DNA from: Punica granatum
Taxonomy: Eukaryota > Streptophyta > Magnoliopsida > Myrtales > Lythraceae
NCBI RefSeq assembly: GCF_007655135.1
Contig: NC_045131.1
Span: forward strand, 9,160,001 to 9,224,000
Length of the DNA: 64,000 bases
Direction of reading: 5' to 3'
Below are positions 24,401 through 38,495 of the stretch, one piece after another. The stretch's first letter is position 1. Each line of letters opens with the position of its first letter. The notes under the pieces are model-generated. The model did no database searches. It was not told where the DNA came from and was given only the letters and a program-made list of their open reading frames with translations. The position numbers were made by a program, and so were the translations under genes.

Positions 24401-27400
24401 ATATGCTGTCCATAAGATGATTAGTTGGGTTGTGTGGTCAAATTTTTCCAAGTAATATCTCTCTTGGCTTCTCTAATTTGTCCTTCTGATCAGCTCTTTA
24501 CTTGGGGCGAAAGAGTGCTTTACCCTTGGGACTCCATGTGGGGCAAGTGTTTCAGACGGAATAAATGTAGTTCAGCGCTCACAACTTCTACCATGGAACC
24601 AAAAAGCTCCATGAAATATAACCAGAGGAAGGTGGCTGCATTGGGAAAAGATATTTCCGAACCTGCTATCGAACCAATAAGCTTGGATATGAAACAACAA
24701 GAGGTTGACGGCAGGTATTAGCTTCTGACATATGACTTTTTTGCTTCTTACTCATAATTTATGTTTTTAATACGCTTTGTTTTGCAGGTGCATCCAAATT
24801 AGGAACTTGTGTAAGGTGTATGCCACGAATAAGAGAAAATGTTGCGCGGTTAACTCACTGAAGTTAACACTATATGAAAACCAGATTCTAGCTCTTCTAG
24901 GTTAGTGCTTTTATTTGACTTTCAGCATCATTTTGGAGTCTTATTATCTCCTTCTTATCTTTGGTATGGTACCTGATATCTGATTTCTTAAGAGATGTCA
25001 TGTTTTGAATGCGCTGTCATTAAGACTTCCATCGGTTTAATCAGATGCATGATAATGTTCTCATAGGCATTTCAAAGAAGAAAGATTATTAGTATCAGGT
25101 CAGGGATGGAATCCAACGGCTTCCATTTCAGTGTCTCACACATAGATACTAATTTGAAGCAGAAAGTCCTCATAAGCTATACTACCTGTTCTATTTTTCT
25201 ATTAACATCTTCAGCAATAATATTTCTTTCATCTGCCTGTGCATTATAAAATGACATTTTGTATGTACATGCCTTAACAAAAATCTCACTCAATATTTAT
25301 TCAAGCACTTTAGGTGGCTGGGGATATGATAAGGGGTTGAGATGCGGGCATATTGTTTAATATTTGTCTGCTGATTATGGATTTTCTTATTTTGTAGGAC
25401 ATAATGGAGCTGGTAAGAGTACTACGATATCAATGCTTGTTGGCCTTATTCGTCCTACTTCAGGGGACGCTTTGGTATTTGGGAAAAATATTAGGACAGA
25501 AATGGTAAGTCCTTTATAAATGACTCTTCAGGCAAAGACCTTATCTTTACATGTTCTTTCTAGAGCTTATGGCTTGGAGACGTGTCTAAGATCGTGCTTG
25601 TTGCTTGGGCTCATTATACAATCCAATTGATTCTTCTCATAAATGTTAGTGTCCAGCAAAAAGATATCCTAATATGAATTTTACAGTGAGTGTCTCTTTG
25701 AGAACTTTGGATCTAATTTATATATCTGCTAGTTATGTTGATTGTTGGGGTTAATTTTGTGATGAATGATATGAGCATGTGTGCTGCACGTCTTTTTTTC
25801 TTTCTTTCCAGATTTTGTAGCCAGACAGCTGGTTTAGCTGGGAATGGCTATGTGCTGGTGGGCTTTTCCTTGAGTAATATATTACTTCCGTTGATAACAA
25901 TACTTAAGCAACATATTCTTGTCTTTCTCTAGCACTTTATATGGCAGGGTCCAGACAAAAGTCAAACAACTGGAGATTCCTGCATGCTCTAGTTATTGAC
26001 GTAGATCTAATTGACTTTCTTGGGGTTGACATTTGATGTTTGCCCATATAGGTGTGCTATTTCTGGTTTTGAAATGATTTTTTTTTTTTAGGTCTGAAAC
26101 TTTTGAATTTCAAAGAATTTTGTTTTCTTTTCCACCTGAGTGATTAGCAACAATTTCATATGGTGCCTTCATCAGGAAGCTATATATTTTGCGTGCATTT
26201 CATGAGAACACATAATGACTCATAATGCAAATGTATTAGCAGAATGGGTTTGTATTCCTCTCCCCTGTTTGTTTTTTAAAAATACTTTCCTAGAAATTTT
26301 GTTGTATCGTTAGCTGAATAATAGTGTTTTTGCAGGATGAGATAAGGAAGTGTTTGGGAGTTTGCCCTCAGAATGATATCCTTTTCCCTGAATTGACTGT
26401 AAGTTCTAGAATTGCCTTTGTTTTTTTGCCCTTCATGTATCAAATCAGATATGATTGCATCTCTCTTCAATTACTTCTACCTCAATATATAATTACTTAA
26501 TACTAATTTAGGTCAGAAAAAGTAGAGTTCTTTGAAGTTTAGAATATATAGAATGGAGTTGAGTCAAAATAGAATTGAAGCTATGAGCTGTTGCTTTCTT
26601 CAAGTAATAGAAGGCTCAACTATTAGATTATTAGCTTTCTGAGGAATAATTGTAGCTTGAGATGCTTGGAACTTCATGATATTCTTTATAAAGGAACAGT
26701 TAGTATCTTCTTCCAATGCCACTTTCCAATCTAGTTGCTTTAGGAAGTTGAATGAGCCCAGTTCTGAGCTGTATTAGCTAATATACTTTATAATGACGGT
26801 AAGAAGGTATCCTTTTCTTTCTATTAATTATTTCTTGAGAGAATAAAATACTGAAACGATTGTCATGTCATTTATGAGAAGCTGTTGAAGAGCATGCATT
26901 AACGTAAATAATGCAAAACCACTTTTAGCATTTGGTTCATGAATCGTTAAGGGAATTCTCGGGTTTAATTTCATTTAAACATGAAATATATCACTTGCAT
27001 GTTCTTGCTTCATTAGGGGAATTCCAAATAATGGCACTATTGTCTTTATACTGATGTAACCTAAACATAATTAAACTGAATAAAAGTTACAATAGAAGGT
27101 TTTTGCCATATCCCAAACTCAGTCATCAATTTCATGTTAAAAAACCTATTAAAACTTCCAGGGTTGTAGCCATAAGATTGAGTAATTTCTTTTTCGATTT
27201 TATCCTCGTAATCGCTGCAGCAATCGCAGCTGAATGGATCTTATTGATTGCCATTAGTGTAACTCATGTCGCAGATAGCTGATTGCTTTTAGTATGCTTC
27301 ATATTTACTGTTGTTTGACATGTTTGGTTACCATATGCAGGTGAGAGAACATTTGGAAATGTATGCTGTTCTGAAAGGTGTGGAGGAAGACCATGTAGAG

Positions 27401-30400
27401 AATGTCGTGTCAAATATGGTTGATGAAGTGAGTGTTCTCTCTTCATATCCTTTGGAGTTCTTTCTGTATTGTTTGATGAGCTAGTCTTTCCATCTTCTTA
27501 CATAGATGTTTCTGCAAGTCACCCCTCATTGATTCGAAATTTCTGTGTTCTATATTCATTTAAAAGTTTTTCTACTTTCTAATGAGACTGATATAGCACA
27601 GGATAGTAATAGCTGTGTAATTCTATGCTCTTTTTGATATAAAATATTCAATCTTTGACATCTCTTAAATGATTTTTATACGAGAATGGATGTCATTAAT
27701 ACAGCTGTGTGTGTATTAGATACTGAATGCATTTACAATCTTTAATTTAAAGGGAAAAAAGAAGGAAAAGGCCATGCTGAGTAAGGGGTTATATCATTGA
27801 GATTTGAGTGTTCTTTGCTTACTATAATCAGGTGGGTTTGGCTGATAAAGTCAACACCACTGTAAGGGCTCTCTCTGGTGGCATGAAGAGGAAGCTGTCT
27901 CTTGGAATTGCTCTGATAGGAAACAGCAAGGTGCTACAATATCTCTACATTCCTGTTCTTGTCCTTATCTTTATTTGATGTTTGGAATTTCTAAATAGAG
28001 TTTCCAGTATCTTCTTGCAGGTTATTGTACTTGATGAACCCACAAGTGGAATGGATCCATATTCAATGCGATTGACATGGCAGTTGATAAAAAAAATTAA
28101 AAAAGGCAGGATTATTCTGTTGACAACACACTCTATGGATGAAGCAGATGAACTTGGAGATCGAATAGCTATTATGGCTAACGGCTCATTAAAATGTTGT
28201 GGAAGGTAATGCTGCTCTTTCTTCAACTTCTCAACGTTCATTTCTTTGCAATTGAACAGAGAAAGAAATGGATTTAGAGTAATTATAGATGCTTTTCTTG
28301 CCACTGTTAAAGACGCTATTGAATTATCCACTTCTATACCCTGCAAAATATTTGTTTACATACAGGCAAATCACGCTCCTTTGTTATAATTCAGAAGGAC
28401 CAGTAATTTAGAAGGCAATTGTTCCTTAACCTATCTTTTTGTCTACCTTCTACCGCCAGCTCCCTTTTCCTGAAGCATCAATATGGTGTTGGTTACACTC
28501 TCACTTTGGTGAAGGTACAAACCTTTTTCAGTTTATTTAATTCTAACTTTAGGTTTCTCATGAAATATGGTAACACTGCCATCCTGTTATTGACTGGCTT
28601 TTCCTTCTTTTTAGTCGGCTCCTACTGCCTCTGCTGCTGCTGATATTGTATACCGTCACATTCCATCAGCAATCTGTGTCAGTGAGGTAATTGTCAGTTA
28701 CCTAGTTATGAAAGCACTGTGATTCTCGGAATTAAATAGAATGATGAAATTTGTTACACATTCGTTTATTTGTTTTCCGCCTTGCACGCACATTCTTTTT
28801 GTAATATATCTACTATTACTATATTGGAGAAGAGTGTAGTGGTGTGACTTTGAGTTTCCTAAAATACACTTATTATAATATTTTTTTATTTATAACAACC
28901 ATTATATTAGGAATACAACTGTAAATATACATAATTAACTATCCTATGTTTCCTCCACCACTTTTCACTCTCCTCTCTCCCTGTATTTCTCTATCCCTTT
29001 TCTCCTCTCTCCTACTTTTGGTCACCTCACTCTTCTATTTTTTTAATCAAATTTATTTACTAATAAATTTTCAAAATGTTAACACTGATTAATAATTAAC
29101 ACTAACTCTGCTTAATATTTTCGTCCACTTAAACTTAGATTATAAATTTAAATTTGTTTCTTAGTAATTTAAGTTATAGAAATCGTGCACACAGTGTGGT
29201 TATAGATCTAGTTTGGTATATTTATGAACTTGATTGATGGAATGTGATTGTGTGAAGTCATTTCTCATTCCTGGACTCTGGAGGTCAAATAGCACTAAGC
29301 TTTGCATTCTATCCTCTTTCTCAGGTTGGAACTGAGATTTCTTTCAAGCTTCCTTTAGCTTCATCGCCTTTCTTTGAGGGTATGTTCAGAGAAATTGAAA
29401 GTTGCATGATGAGATCAACCTCTTCGTCAGTAAAAGGCAGTTCTGAGGAGTTACTTGGCATAGAAAGCTATGGCATCTCCGTGACAACGCTGGAGGAGGT
29501 ATTCTTGAGGGTGGCAGGGTCTGAATGTGATGAAGCTGAAAATTTTGTCCCTGGGAAGAGTGCTGTTTCACCTAATCCTGTCATATCTCAAGCTTCAAAT
29601 GATCAAGCTCCGAAACTTCTTTCCCATAACAAAGTCTATGGAAGTTACAAGAAGGTTCTTTGGACTCTTTGTGCCATAATAGGGAGAGCCTGCAGATTAA
29701 TTGTTGCTACAATTCTCAGCTTCTTGAACTTTTTGAGTATGCAATGCTGTAGTTGCTGTCTCTTTTCAAGATCTATAGTTTGGCAGCATTCTAAAGCACT
29801 ATTGATAAAGAGGGCCATATCTGCTCGGAGGGATCGGAAGACAATCATTTTCCAGCTTCTGATTCCAGCTGTTTTTCTATTGCTTGGTCTTATTCTTCTT
29901 ACGCTTAAGCCGCACCCCGATCAGCAGCCACTGACTTTTACAACTTCACATTTCAATCCGTTATTAAGCGGAGGAGGTGGCGGTGGTCCAATTCCATTTG
30001 ATCTATCCTGGCCTATTGCAAATGAGGTTTGTAAAGCATTGTCATTTTACTGTCATTTTCTTCTCTTTTTTCAAAATTTGCTCTCATTCATGGCGTTCTT
30101 GTGATGCTAGATCTTTGATGATATACTTCCCCTTAGAACATTCCAGTTTTATCTCCTTTTCTTTTATTTATTTATTTGTATCCTTGTTTCATATTCAACT
30201 GGAATATCTTCATCCTTCAAGGAGCTAATTGATGCTGCAGGTTGTCCCATATATTCAGGGAGGACGGATCCAAAAAATTAAACCAAGTTCATATAAATTC
30301 CCTGATGCAGAAAAGGCATTAGCCGATGCTGTGGAGGCCGCAGGGCCTACTCTGGGACCGGTTTTACTTTCTATGAGTGAATTTCTCATGTCGAGCTTCA

Positions 30401-33400
30401 ATGAATCTTATCAATCAAGGTTTGCTACCTAATAATTTAATGCATTCTATGTCAGTTCAATGTTAGTTATATGGTAATCCACCGGCTCTACTGGAAAATC
30501 TTTTGAATCATATACTAGTAGAATATAATGTACTGTAGTAGAGATTCTTTGATTCTTCAAGTTCATTCTTTATGTTGTCGTCCTTGTTTTCAATTATACA
30601 TGTATCTTCACTGCCACTAAAGCAATTGTAACTTCTATAGCTTGTTCAAGCTGTAAGTCACTGGCCTGCCAAAAAATGAAAAGTTGATTTGTGGATGTCC
30701 TCATGTGAAGGTATGGGGCAGTTGTGATGGATGATCAGAACGATGATGGAAGTATCGGCTATACAGTACTGCATAACGGTTCTTGTCAACATGCAGCTCC
30801 GACATTCATTAATTTAATGAATGGTGCAATTCTTAGACTTGCTACTGGAGACAAAAATATGACTCTTCGGACTCGCAACCATCCTCTTCCAATGACCAAG
30901 AGCCAGAGGTTGCAGCGTCATGTAAGCTTCTCTACTTATAGTATACAAGTACATGTAGTAATTATTCTTTGTTCACTCTCTAAGAGGACACTAAAATAAT
31001 AATTACTTTTACTATGATACTATGCAGGATCTAGATGCCTTCTCCGCTGCTATCATTGTGAACTTAGCATTCTCATTTATTCCTGCCTCATTTGCTGTTT
31101 CCATTGTGAAGGTATTAATCCTAGGCCACTGTCTTAATTCCATATTTGGAAGTGGGCACGCTTTGTCATTTTCATCTGTATGGATTACCATACTTAGTGT
31201 AGGCTTTTCTTTCCTTTTTAGTTTGTTCTTCCCTTTTAGTTGCCCATCATTTTTCCTCTTCTATGGTCATACAGTGATTTTTTCTATATGCTGTCAGCTG
31301 CCCATCTCTAACACAATTGTATTCACTATTTGGAACATGTTTTTTCTTTTTATGCCTTATTGTTCAATTTGCATATTTATGTATACTGCACACCACATGG
31401 TTCTAACATGGACTGGCAGAGGTTTCTCTTTTATGTAAATGGAAGCTCAGTTTTAGGTCACTTTTTTGAGGAACAGGCAGTCCCTCTATGCTTCAAATGA
31501 ATAATGAATTTTCACCATATTTTCCATCCAGATACTCTTTGGATCGTGTAATACAATCTTGCGATATCCTCTTGTGCCTTACTATCTTCATGTTATAATG
31601 TTGTGCAGGAGCGTGAAGTGAAGGCTAAACACCAACAGCTGATTAGCGGGGTATCAAATTTTCTGATGCTTTTACAATCAACTGTTGGTTATATTCTCCC
31701 CTGAAAGAGATCTTTTATGATTTAATCTCTTTCTTTTATGCAGGTCTCTGTTCTTTCCTACTGGACTTCAACTTATATGTGGGACTTCATCAGCTTCTTA
31801 TTCCCTTCATCATTTGCAATAGTTCTCTTTTACATCTTTGGTATGTCCCTGAACTTTGATTTCTTATCATCCTTGTTTTCAATTTCATAAGTATTTATTA
31901 GTGAGATATCATTCCTTGAAGGAGGGAAAAGACCAAAGGAGTTTTCTCCCAGAGAAAGACTTGTATGTGCCCTCTTACATGTTGATTTGGACTTACAGGT
32001 CTGGAACAATTCATTGGAGTGGGCCGCATACTTCCAACAGTTCTCATGTTTCTGGAATTTGGATTGGCAGTTGCCTCATCAACATATTGCCTCACCTTTT
32101 TCTTCACTGACCACACCATGGCTCAGGTAAGAGAAGTTCATTGTATAGACTCCCATTTTGGGTGCTCAAGCTTAATTTCAGGCTAAATCTATTTTACTTA
32201 CTTGCAGAATGTGGTACTTCTGGTTCACGTTTTCTCTGGTCTTATCCTTATGGTTATCTCATTTATCATGGGGCTTATTAAGTCAACAGCAAGTGCCAAC
32301 AATTTGCTCAAGGTCAGAATTTATTTTACAAAATTAATATTTTTTCTTCTATACAAGTTCAGATAAAGTTGTATAACTGTTAGCAAGATAGCTGAGCTGG
32401 TCTATGAAAATGTTAATGTAAGTTGGTAGCGGCAGGATTTTGAGAAACTTATAGGTTGAGTTGTCTGTTGTAAACTCTCTTTCAGAACTTCTTCAGAATA
32501 TCACCAGGGTTCTGTTTTGCTGATGGACTTGCTTCACTCGCTCTTCTTCGGCAAGGCATGAAAGATAAATCTAGTGATGGTGCTTTTGATTGGAATGTCA
32601 CTGGTGCTTCTCTCTCTTACCTTGGCCTTGAGGTATAAGAGCTTTAAGCCTGGCTAGTTTTCCATTTTATCGTGTTGATGAACAATTTCATTAAGCCTCA
32701 ATCTTGTGGGTTCCACTTAAAGATATAGCTCTATCTGAACTTTAACGCATGTTGATTATAATTTTGGAGTATTAGTCCTTATTTTGTCTTGTGACCTCAA
32801 TTCTCTTTGCAGAGCATGATTTACTTCACTTTGACGCTTGGGCTTGAAGTCCTGCCACTTCACAAGTTGAATTTGGCTGTGATCCAACAATGTTGGGGAA
32901 AATTTAGAAGAAATCGCTATGTTAAATCATCTAGTTATTCTGAGCCACTCCTGAAATCTTCAGAAACTGCTTCTGTTGATATTGATGAAGACATTGATGT
33001 ATTATCTGAGAGGAAGAGGGTCCTTTCAGGTTCCACAGACAATGCGCTCCTCTATCTACGCAACCTTCGGAAGGTAATAGCTTTTTCTCTTGTTTCGCTT
33101 GATGATATGAATTGCTTCAAGGTTCTGAAATTCCAAACCTAACTGCTTATAGGTATACCACGGGGGAAAGCATCATAGTGCAAAAGTGGCTGTTCATTCT
33201 TTGACCTTTTCACTTCAACAAGGAGAATGCTTCGGCTTTTTAGGAACAAATGGAGCGGGGAAGACCACAACACTGTCAATGCTCACTGGTTTGTCCTAAT
33301 TTTCTTTTCCTGGTCCATATAAAGAGGGCCCTCCTATTATAAAATGTATTTTCCTCCACATCATATTGAAAAGAATGTTCTGCCTATGTCCACTGTATTC

Positions 33401-36116
33401 AGTTTTTTTATATGAGGTAGTTTTGTTGAGGGCAGGACTCAAAAAATGTCATATTTTATTAAGTCATATAGCAGGGAAGTATAGCATATAGCTCCGATGC
33501 TTCTCATTCTGCATTCTGAAATTCGATGTGTTAAACGTGGTTAGTGAAATATGTTATCTTCCCCAGTTTTTAAGGTGAGAGTCTTCTTGCAGGAGAAGAG
33601 TATCCCACTGATGGAACTGCTTTCATATTTGGAAGAGACATACGCTCAGATCCTAAGGCTGCTCGTCGCCATGTACATGTTGCATTGCGTTCTAGTTTGT
33701 TCAATGGTAGTAACTTAATAGTATAGGGCATCTAAAACTTGTCCTATTTTGTTGGCAGATTGGTTACTGCCCACAATTTGATGCACTGTTGGAATATCTA
33801 ACTGTCAGAGAGCATCTCGAACTTTATGCAAGAATAAAGACAGTTCCAGATCAAAGGGTACATGATGTATGTCTCAGAAGACCTTAATATACTGTACATA
33901 CTAAATTCTATATGTTGAGAAAGGATTCTGAGTTGCTAAATAAATTTGACTTGATGCACATGATTCCTGGTGACAAATTTGAGATGAACCTTCAGAGGCT
34001 TTGATTGTGTTGGCAGGTTGTTATGGAAAAGTTAATGGAGTTTGACTTGCTTAAGCATGCTAATAAACCATCGTATTCCCTAAGTGGGGGTAACAAGCGC
34101 AAATTATCGGTTGCAATTGCAATGATTGGAGATCCTCCCATAGTCATCCTTGATGAGCCTTCTACGGGTAAATTGTCTGATTATCACATTTTCCTCTTTC
34201 GTTTTGAATCTCTCGATAGCTCTCTATGGCAAAACCAAAATCCTCTGTTATATCTGTCTTGTCTGATGCGAACAAGTTTAGATATTTCATCCTGGGTTCT
34301 TCAGTTGCAGAATGAAATATGTGAAGAAACAATGGTGTGATGTAATATTGCTATTACATCTGGATACTAGCTGCGACATGGATCTTGCTGAAAGCTTGGT
34401 TCATTTTGTGATTTTAGCAACTGCTTTTGGTTGCAGGTATGGATCCCATTGCCAAGCGATTCATGTGGGATGTCATATCCCGTCTATCAACAAGGCGAGG
34501 CAAGACAGCAGTAATCTTAACAACTCACAGCATGAATGAAGCTCAAGCACTCTGCACACGCATCGGAATAATGGTAATCATTCTCGGAGTCATTACGAAC
34601 TGAAAAAAAAAAAAAAACGTTATCTATCACAAGTAGAATTATCTTTTCACTTATTGTTTGATGTGAAGGTCGGAGGCAGGTTAAGATGCATAGGGAGCCC
34701 TCAGAACTTGAAAACGCGGTTTGGGAATCATCTTGAGCTGGAGGTATGATATCCGATTAAAGCATTTTAAAGAGAAATTTTCAGGAGAATTGGTTGATTA
34801 ATGTTATAAGTGGACGGTTCCAGTGATTTAAGCTAGGAGAAAAACAGAAGACAAAACTTACATTATTGTTTCTGTCGAATACGTTTCTTCATTAAATAGC
34901 ACTTCTCTTGCATTAGAGAACCCTCACACTATTCTGACCCTTTTCTCCTCAGGTCAAACCTACTGAAGTCAACCCTGAGGACTTGGAGAACCTTTGCCAA
35001 ATCATTCAGGGGAGGCTATTCAACATTCCTCAACAGAGGAGCTTACTGGATGATCTGGAAGTTTGTATCGGGGGCAATGATTCCATTACAGCGGAAAATG
35101 CAACAGTAGCAGAGACAAGTATGTCACAAGAAATGATAACGACAATTGGCCGCTGGCTTGGAAATGAAGAGAGGACGAGGGCACTTTTGTCTTCAACGAA
35201 TGCTGCTGGTGGGGCTGCTAGCGAGCAGTTATCAGAGCAGTTGTTTCGGGATGGTAAAGTGGCCCTTATCATTTTCTACTTTTTCCCTCTGCTAATGAGC
35301 AAGAAAATAGATAATTTTAGTAAATGATGTTTGGCTGTTTTACTACTCGTTTCAGAATTATAAAACCCCTGTTTAACGATCTAGTCATGCATAGGAGTTC
35401 GAACAGAATGGTGGGCTTAATTGCGTGGTTTGCTACATACTCTTTACGTGCATTTCATCCTGTTAGGTCCCTGGTTTAATTATCCAATCACTGTGCAGCA
35501 TCATTTGTTGAAGAGGTAGTTATTAGCCCGTTGTTTTCATGAAAGAGTCTCATCGTTTGCTTAAAACTGAATATACTTTGTAGGTGGTATACCATTGCCT
35601 GTATTTTCCGAGTGGTGGTTGGCCAAAGAAAAGTTTGCAGTCATAGACTCCTTTGTCTTATCTTCGTTCCCTGGGGCAACATCCCAAGGCTGCAACGGCA
35701 TGAACATCAAGTATCAGGTAAAGTAACTAAGTACTCGAAAATTTTCTCTGTTCAATAATCATGTTCCTCGATTCGTAGGTCGATTGCGATATTTCCTACT
35801 TCCTAGTGTCCAATGGACCAGTCCGTAAGTCCATGAACTCAGTTTGCTTTTCTGAAGTTTTGATTTATCTTTTGCTTCTCTTGCAGTTGCCTTATCAAGA
35901 AGGCCTTTCATTGGCAGATGTTTTCGGGCATCTAGAGAGAAACAGGTGAAGTGAAGGTCGAGCTTATTTTCTCTCCCGTTTTACCTTCTGACTTGGATTC
36001 CCCAACCTGACATTTTCGACTCACTTTCTTTCAGAAATCGCCTGGGAATAGCCGAGTACAGTATAAGTCAGTCGACTCTCGAGACCATATTCAATCATTT
36101 TGCAGCTAACCCATGA
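18466..36116 (+). CDS. ABCA1: ABC transporter A family, full-size, ABCA1 type (40 exons, complete)
   Basis: Splicing at GT-AG sites with frame kept gives 1889 residues. Exons: 18466-18552, 18884-18963, 19619-19787, 19913-19995, 21454-21670, 22108-22334, 22416-22476, 22615-22701, 22999-23231, 23359-23473, 23585-23674, 24494-24714, 24788-24900, 25398-25504, 26336-26398, 27341-27427, 27832-27930, 28021-28205, 28460-28514, 28615-28686, 29325-30026, 30241-30419, 30711-30921, 31028-31111, 31609-31650, 31744-31840, 31999-32126, 32208-32312, 32486-32632, 32813-33073, 33153-33288, 33593-33672, 33759-33866, 34017-34167, 34437-34573, 34669-34743, 34953-35253, 35584-35717, 35887-35945, 36035-36116. Layout: membrane segment near residue 30, large luminal loop, membrane domain, first nucleotide-binding domain (Walker [10 protein letters not shown] 595-603, signature LSGGM 694-698, Walker B LDEP 717-720), second membrane domain, second nucleotide-binding domain (Walker A 1500-1508, LSGGN 1599-1603, LDEP 1622-1625). 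Two complete halves distinguish it from half-size plant ABCA members; length and wording match Arabidopsis ABCA1 (1882 aa). ABCA proteins move lipids in animals; the plant substrate is not established. No broken exon was seen. Confidence 0.96.
23978..24255 (+). mobile_element. TRIM-like LTR relic in ABCA1 intron 11
   Basis: Two ~75 bp similar stretches (about 23978-24062 and 24176-24255; both contain AAGCT.AAGC.TTTA and GTTGG...TTAAAA) flank a short core. The first is followed by TGGTATCAATGCTC, a decayed form of the initiator-Met primer site (24063-24078); the second is preceded by a purine-rich GTGAGTGAGAGTG (about 24165-24177). This is the plan of a terminal-repeat retrotransposon in miniature. 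Homology is eroded, so boundaries are approximate. Confidence 0.5.
28809..29211 (+). mobile_element. candidate non-autonomous Helitron in ABCA1 intron 20
   Basis: A 403-bp segment starts TCTACTATTACTATATTGG and ends CTAG, with A immediately before and T immediately after, as expected for Helitron insertion into an AT dinucleotide without target duplication. A GTGCAC...GTG stretch about ten bases before CTAG could form the terminal hairpin, but pairing is poor. It is more AT- and pyrimidine-rich than the surrounding intron. No Rep/helicase coding. Confidence 0.45.
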
Positions 36117-37407
36117 GTCCTTTTCTTTCTCCTCGTATTGGATACGACCCTTCTCGCTCGGTAATTCATCCGCAGTGGGACCAGAGGATGTGATTGTAGA
36201 TGTAGTAGAATCTATAGAGCAGGTAGGCTCATAATTTTGAATCTTGAGTCCCTAGGCACTGTACATGGACAAAAACTTCATACTAAAAATGGTACTGTAG
36301 AAATACATATTGTTAAACTTACCCGACCTATCGGGCCAATTCCTCTCGATTTGCCATCTAACTATGAATTTCTTAACATTTCTACAATGATGTAAAGAAA
36401 TGAGGAAGACGATATATGATAGATAGCAGCAGCTAACAGTTAAAAGCCATATTCGGTAGTCACTCGGTTCTTTTGGAATGTGCGGTTTTTGTCATCGCAG
36501 TCTCTGCTTGAGCAATCGCCGTATCATCATTTACGAACTCCGACATCTCGTGAATATACTCGAGTCGATCTGTGCATTCGATCTTACAGATATACTCGAG
36601 ATCTTTATTTTGTTCAACAGAACGTTTGAGGCTTTACGGAAACCGCCACAAATTGATACCGACATCTACTAAATGAACGTGGAAAAAGCAGGAGCAAGAA
36701 AATTTCTTCATCAAAAGACATCTTTTCCTCCAAGCCGACATTAAAATCAATTTTAGACGAACATCTTTTTCTATGAAACATCTACCCCCCGACAACATTG
36801 AGCTAAAACGGTCAAAAATGGCGACATACTGCTGCTGCTGTTCTTCCTCTTCCTGTCACCTTCCTGAATATTTCCTCTGTGGGCGTCTCTGTGTCTGTGT
36901 GCAAGTCAACATGTTTGACTGATTTTTATTTGAAACTTGAAGAAGGAGAATAGGACTGTGTATATCCTTCTGCAGTGAAAGGCGTTCCGATCAGAAAGTT
37001 CGATGCACGGTGCAGTTCTGGACCGAATCCGAAGTTCGATACACGGTTTCGTGGCTTTTTCCTATTATACATTGGTCTGATTGTCACGGGCCACACGGCA
37101 CGACGGTAAAATGTGGAAATATGAACAAACCCAAAAGGCAGGGAGAAGCGTATATGGCATAGAGAGAACTATTACATAGAAAACTTATGTAATGGCTCAT
37201 TGGTCTTTGACCATGCAAACTGAACCAATTATAGCATATGATAATATGTACATTACAATTCTCACGATACCCTTTGCCTTGTCTCTAACGGCACCCGATA
37301 ATTCTTTGTTATCTAACTAATTATGATTCGAACATACGGATGGAATAATCACAACTGTTGTAGATCAGTTCTGGCTATTTGTACCAACGTGCGGTCGATT
37401 TAGATTT
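36117..37407. other. shared 3' region between convergent ABCA1 and HSF genes
   Basis: 1.29 kb between two convergent genes, expected to contain both 3' UTRs. Short ORFs here (such as 36478-36672) have no recognisable domain. I could not fix poly(A) sites. Confidence 0.5.
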
Positions 37408-38495
37408 TCATGACTGTGAAAATAACATTTCCCTAATGTTTTCCGCCTTCCTCTTCCTGGTATGATGATCTCCCTCTTCCAATCTAACCCCAAACAGCTT
37501 TGGTCCTTTTTCTTCTTCTCTTCCTCCTCCTTCTTCCTCCCTAATACTAATCTCCCTGCCAAAACTATGATTGTGACAGATGTGATTGTTGATAGCGTAC
37601 TTCGAGACCAAATCGAGGAGCTCCTTGCACTTGCTCTTCAGGCTTAGGAGCTCAGAGCTGAGGGCCCGGTTCTCCTTCTTCAGCCTCTTGTTCTCATCGA
37701 CAAGGCTGCTGTACTCTGAAGATGACGAGGTTGACGATGACCTCTGATCTTCGTCAATGTTGTTGAACTGCTGATGATTATCCTGCCTGGATGCCGCTCG
37801 GACTGTTGGGTGCAGCTTGTTGGCCCACGCCTTCCTCCGCCGGATCTCGCATAGCAGCTCCTTCTTCCCCTTCTGGAACATGTCGTTGCAGAACTCCCAC
37901 CGGGCTGTCGCCACCTTACGGAATCCCTACATATGTGACCAATTTCGTATAACGATATATATAGTATCATTATTTCTAACGCTCCAACTGCAAGCTATAA
38001 AAAATAATCTGAGGCATATATGCTCTCAATATATCAAACCAAATGGGGCACCGATATGTTCTCTTAGATCAAAGACTTGTTGTAATGGAGCTATATACCA
38101 TGTAGGGAATCATCAGAATTCAAATCCTAAACATATTTCTACGACTGATCAGTTTGGCCCTTCAACCGCTAGCTCGATGAATCCCAGTCATTTCGTACGC
38201 TAAGTGTACGTGCCTAACTAGCTAGGGAATTAACGTAAACTTTACATACATAAGTGTTGAGCTGTCGGACGAAGCTAGAGAAGTTGCTGTGCTTGAAGAG
38301 GGTGGGGAGGAGGTCTCTTGCGAACTCGGGGGGTTGCCACACCACGAAGCCCGACCCGTCCGAGTTCCATGATATGACCTCATCCGTGGCCGGGTCCTCG
38401 ACGAGCATGTACGTCTTGAGCAGGAAAGGCGGAGGGGTCGACTTCCGCACGTACTCCAGCAAATTATTACCCTTTTGACTCGAACTTCGCTCCAT
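37408..38495 (-). CDS. HSFB3: class B heat stress transcription factor, HSFB3 type (2 exons)
   Basis: Minus strand: exon 1 38495-38250, exon 2 37926-37408, 254 residues. The single intron falls after LNTY inside the DNA-binding domain, the conserved HSF intron position. DNA-binding domain about residues 20-115 ([34 protein letters not shown]). A leucine-rich coiled region at about 157-192 ([20 protein letters not shown]) has the compact class B oligomerisation spacing. LFGV at 226-229 is the class B repressor tetrapeptide, and a basic RKRK at 239-242 is a likely nuclear signal. Class B HSFs bind heat shock elements and mostly repress. The short linker and LFGVRLE wording fit HSFB3 best; another class B member is possible. 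A CTT-rich stretch on the minus strand (38745-38770) may be in the 5' leader. Confidence 0.92.
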
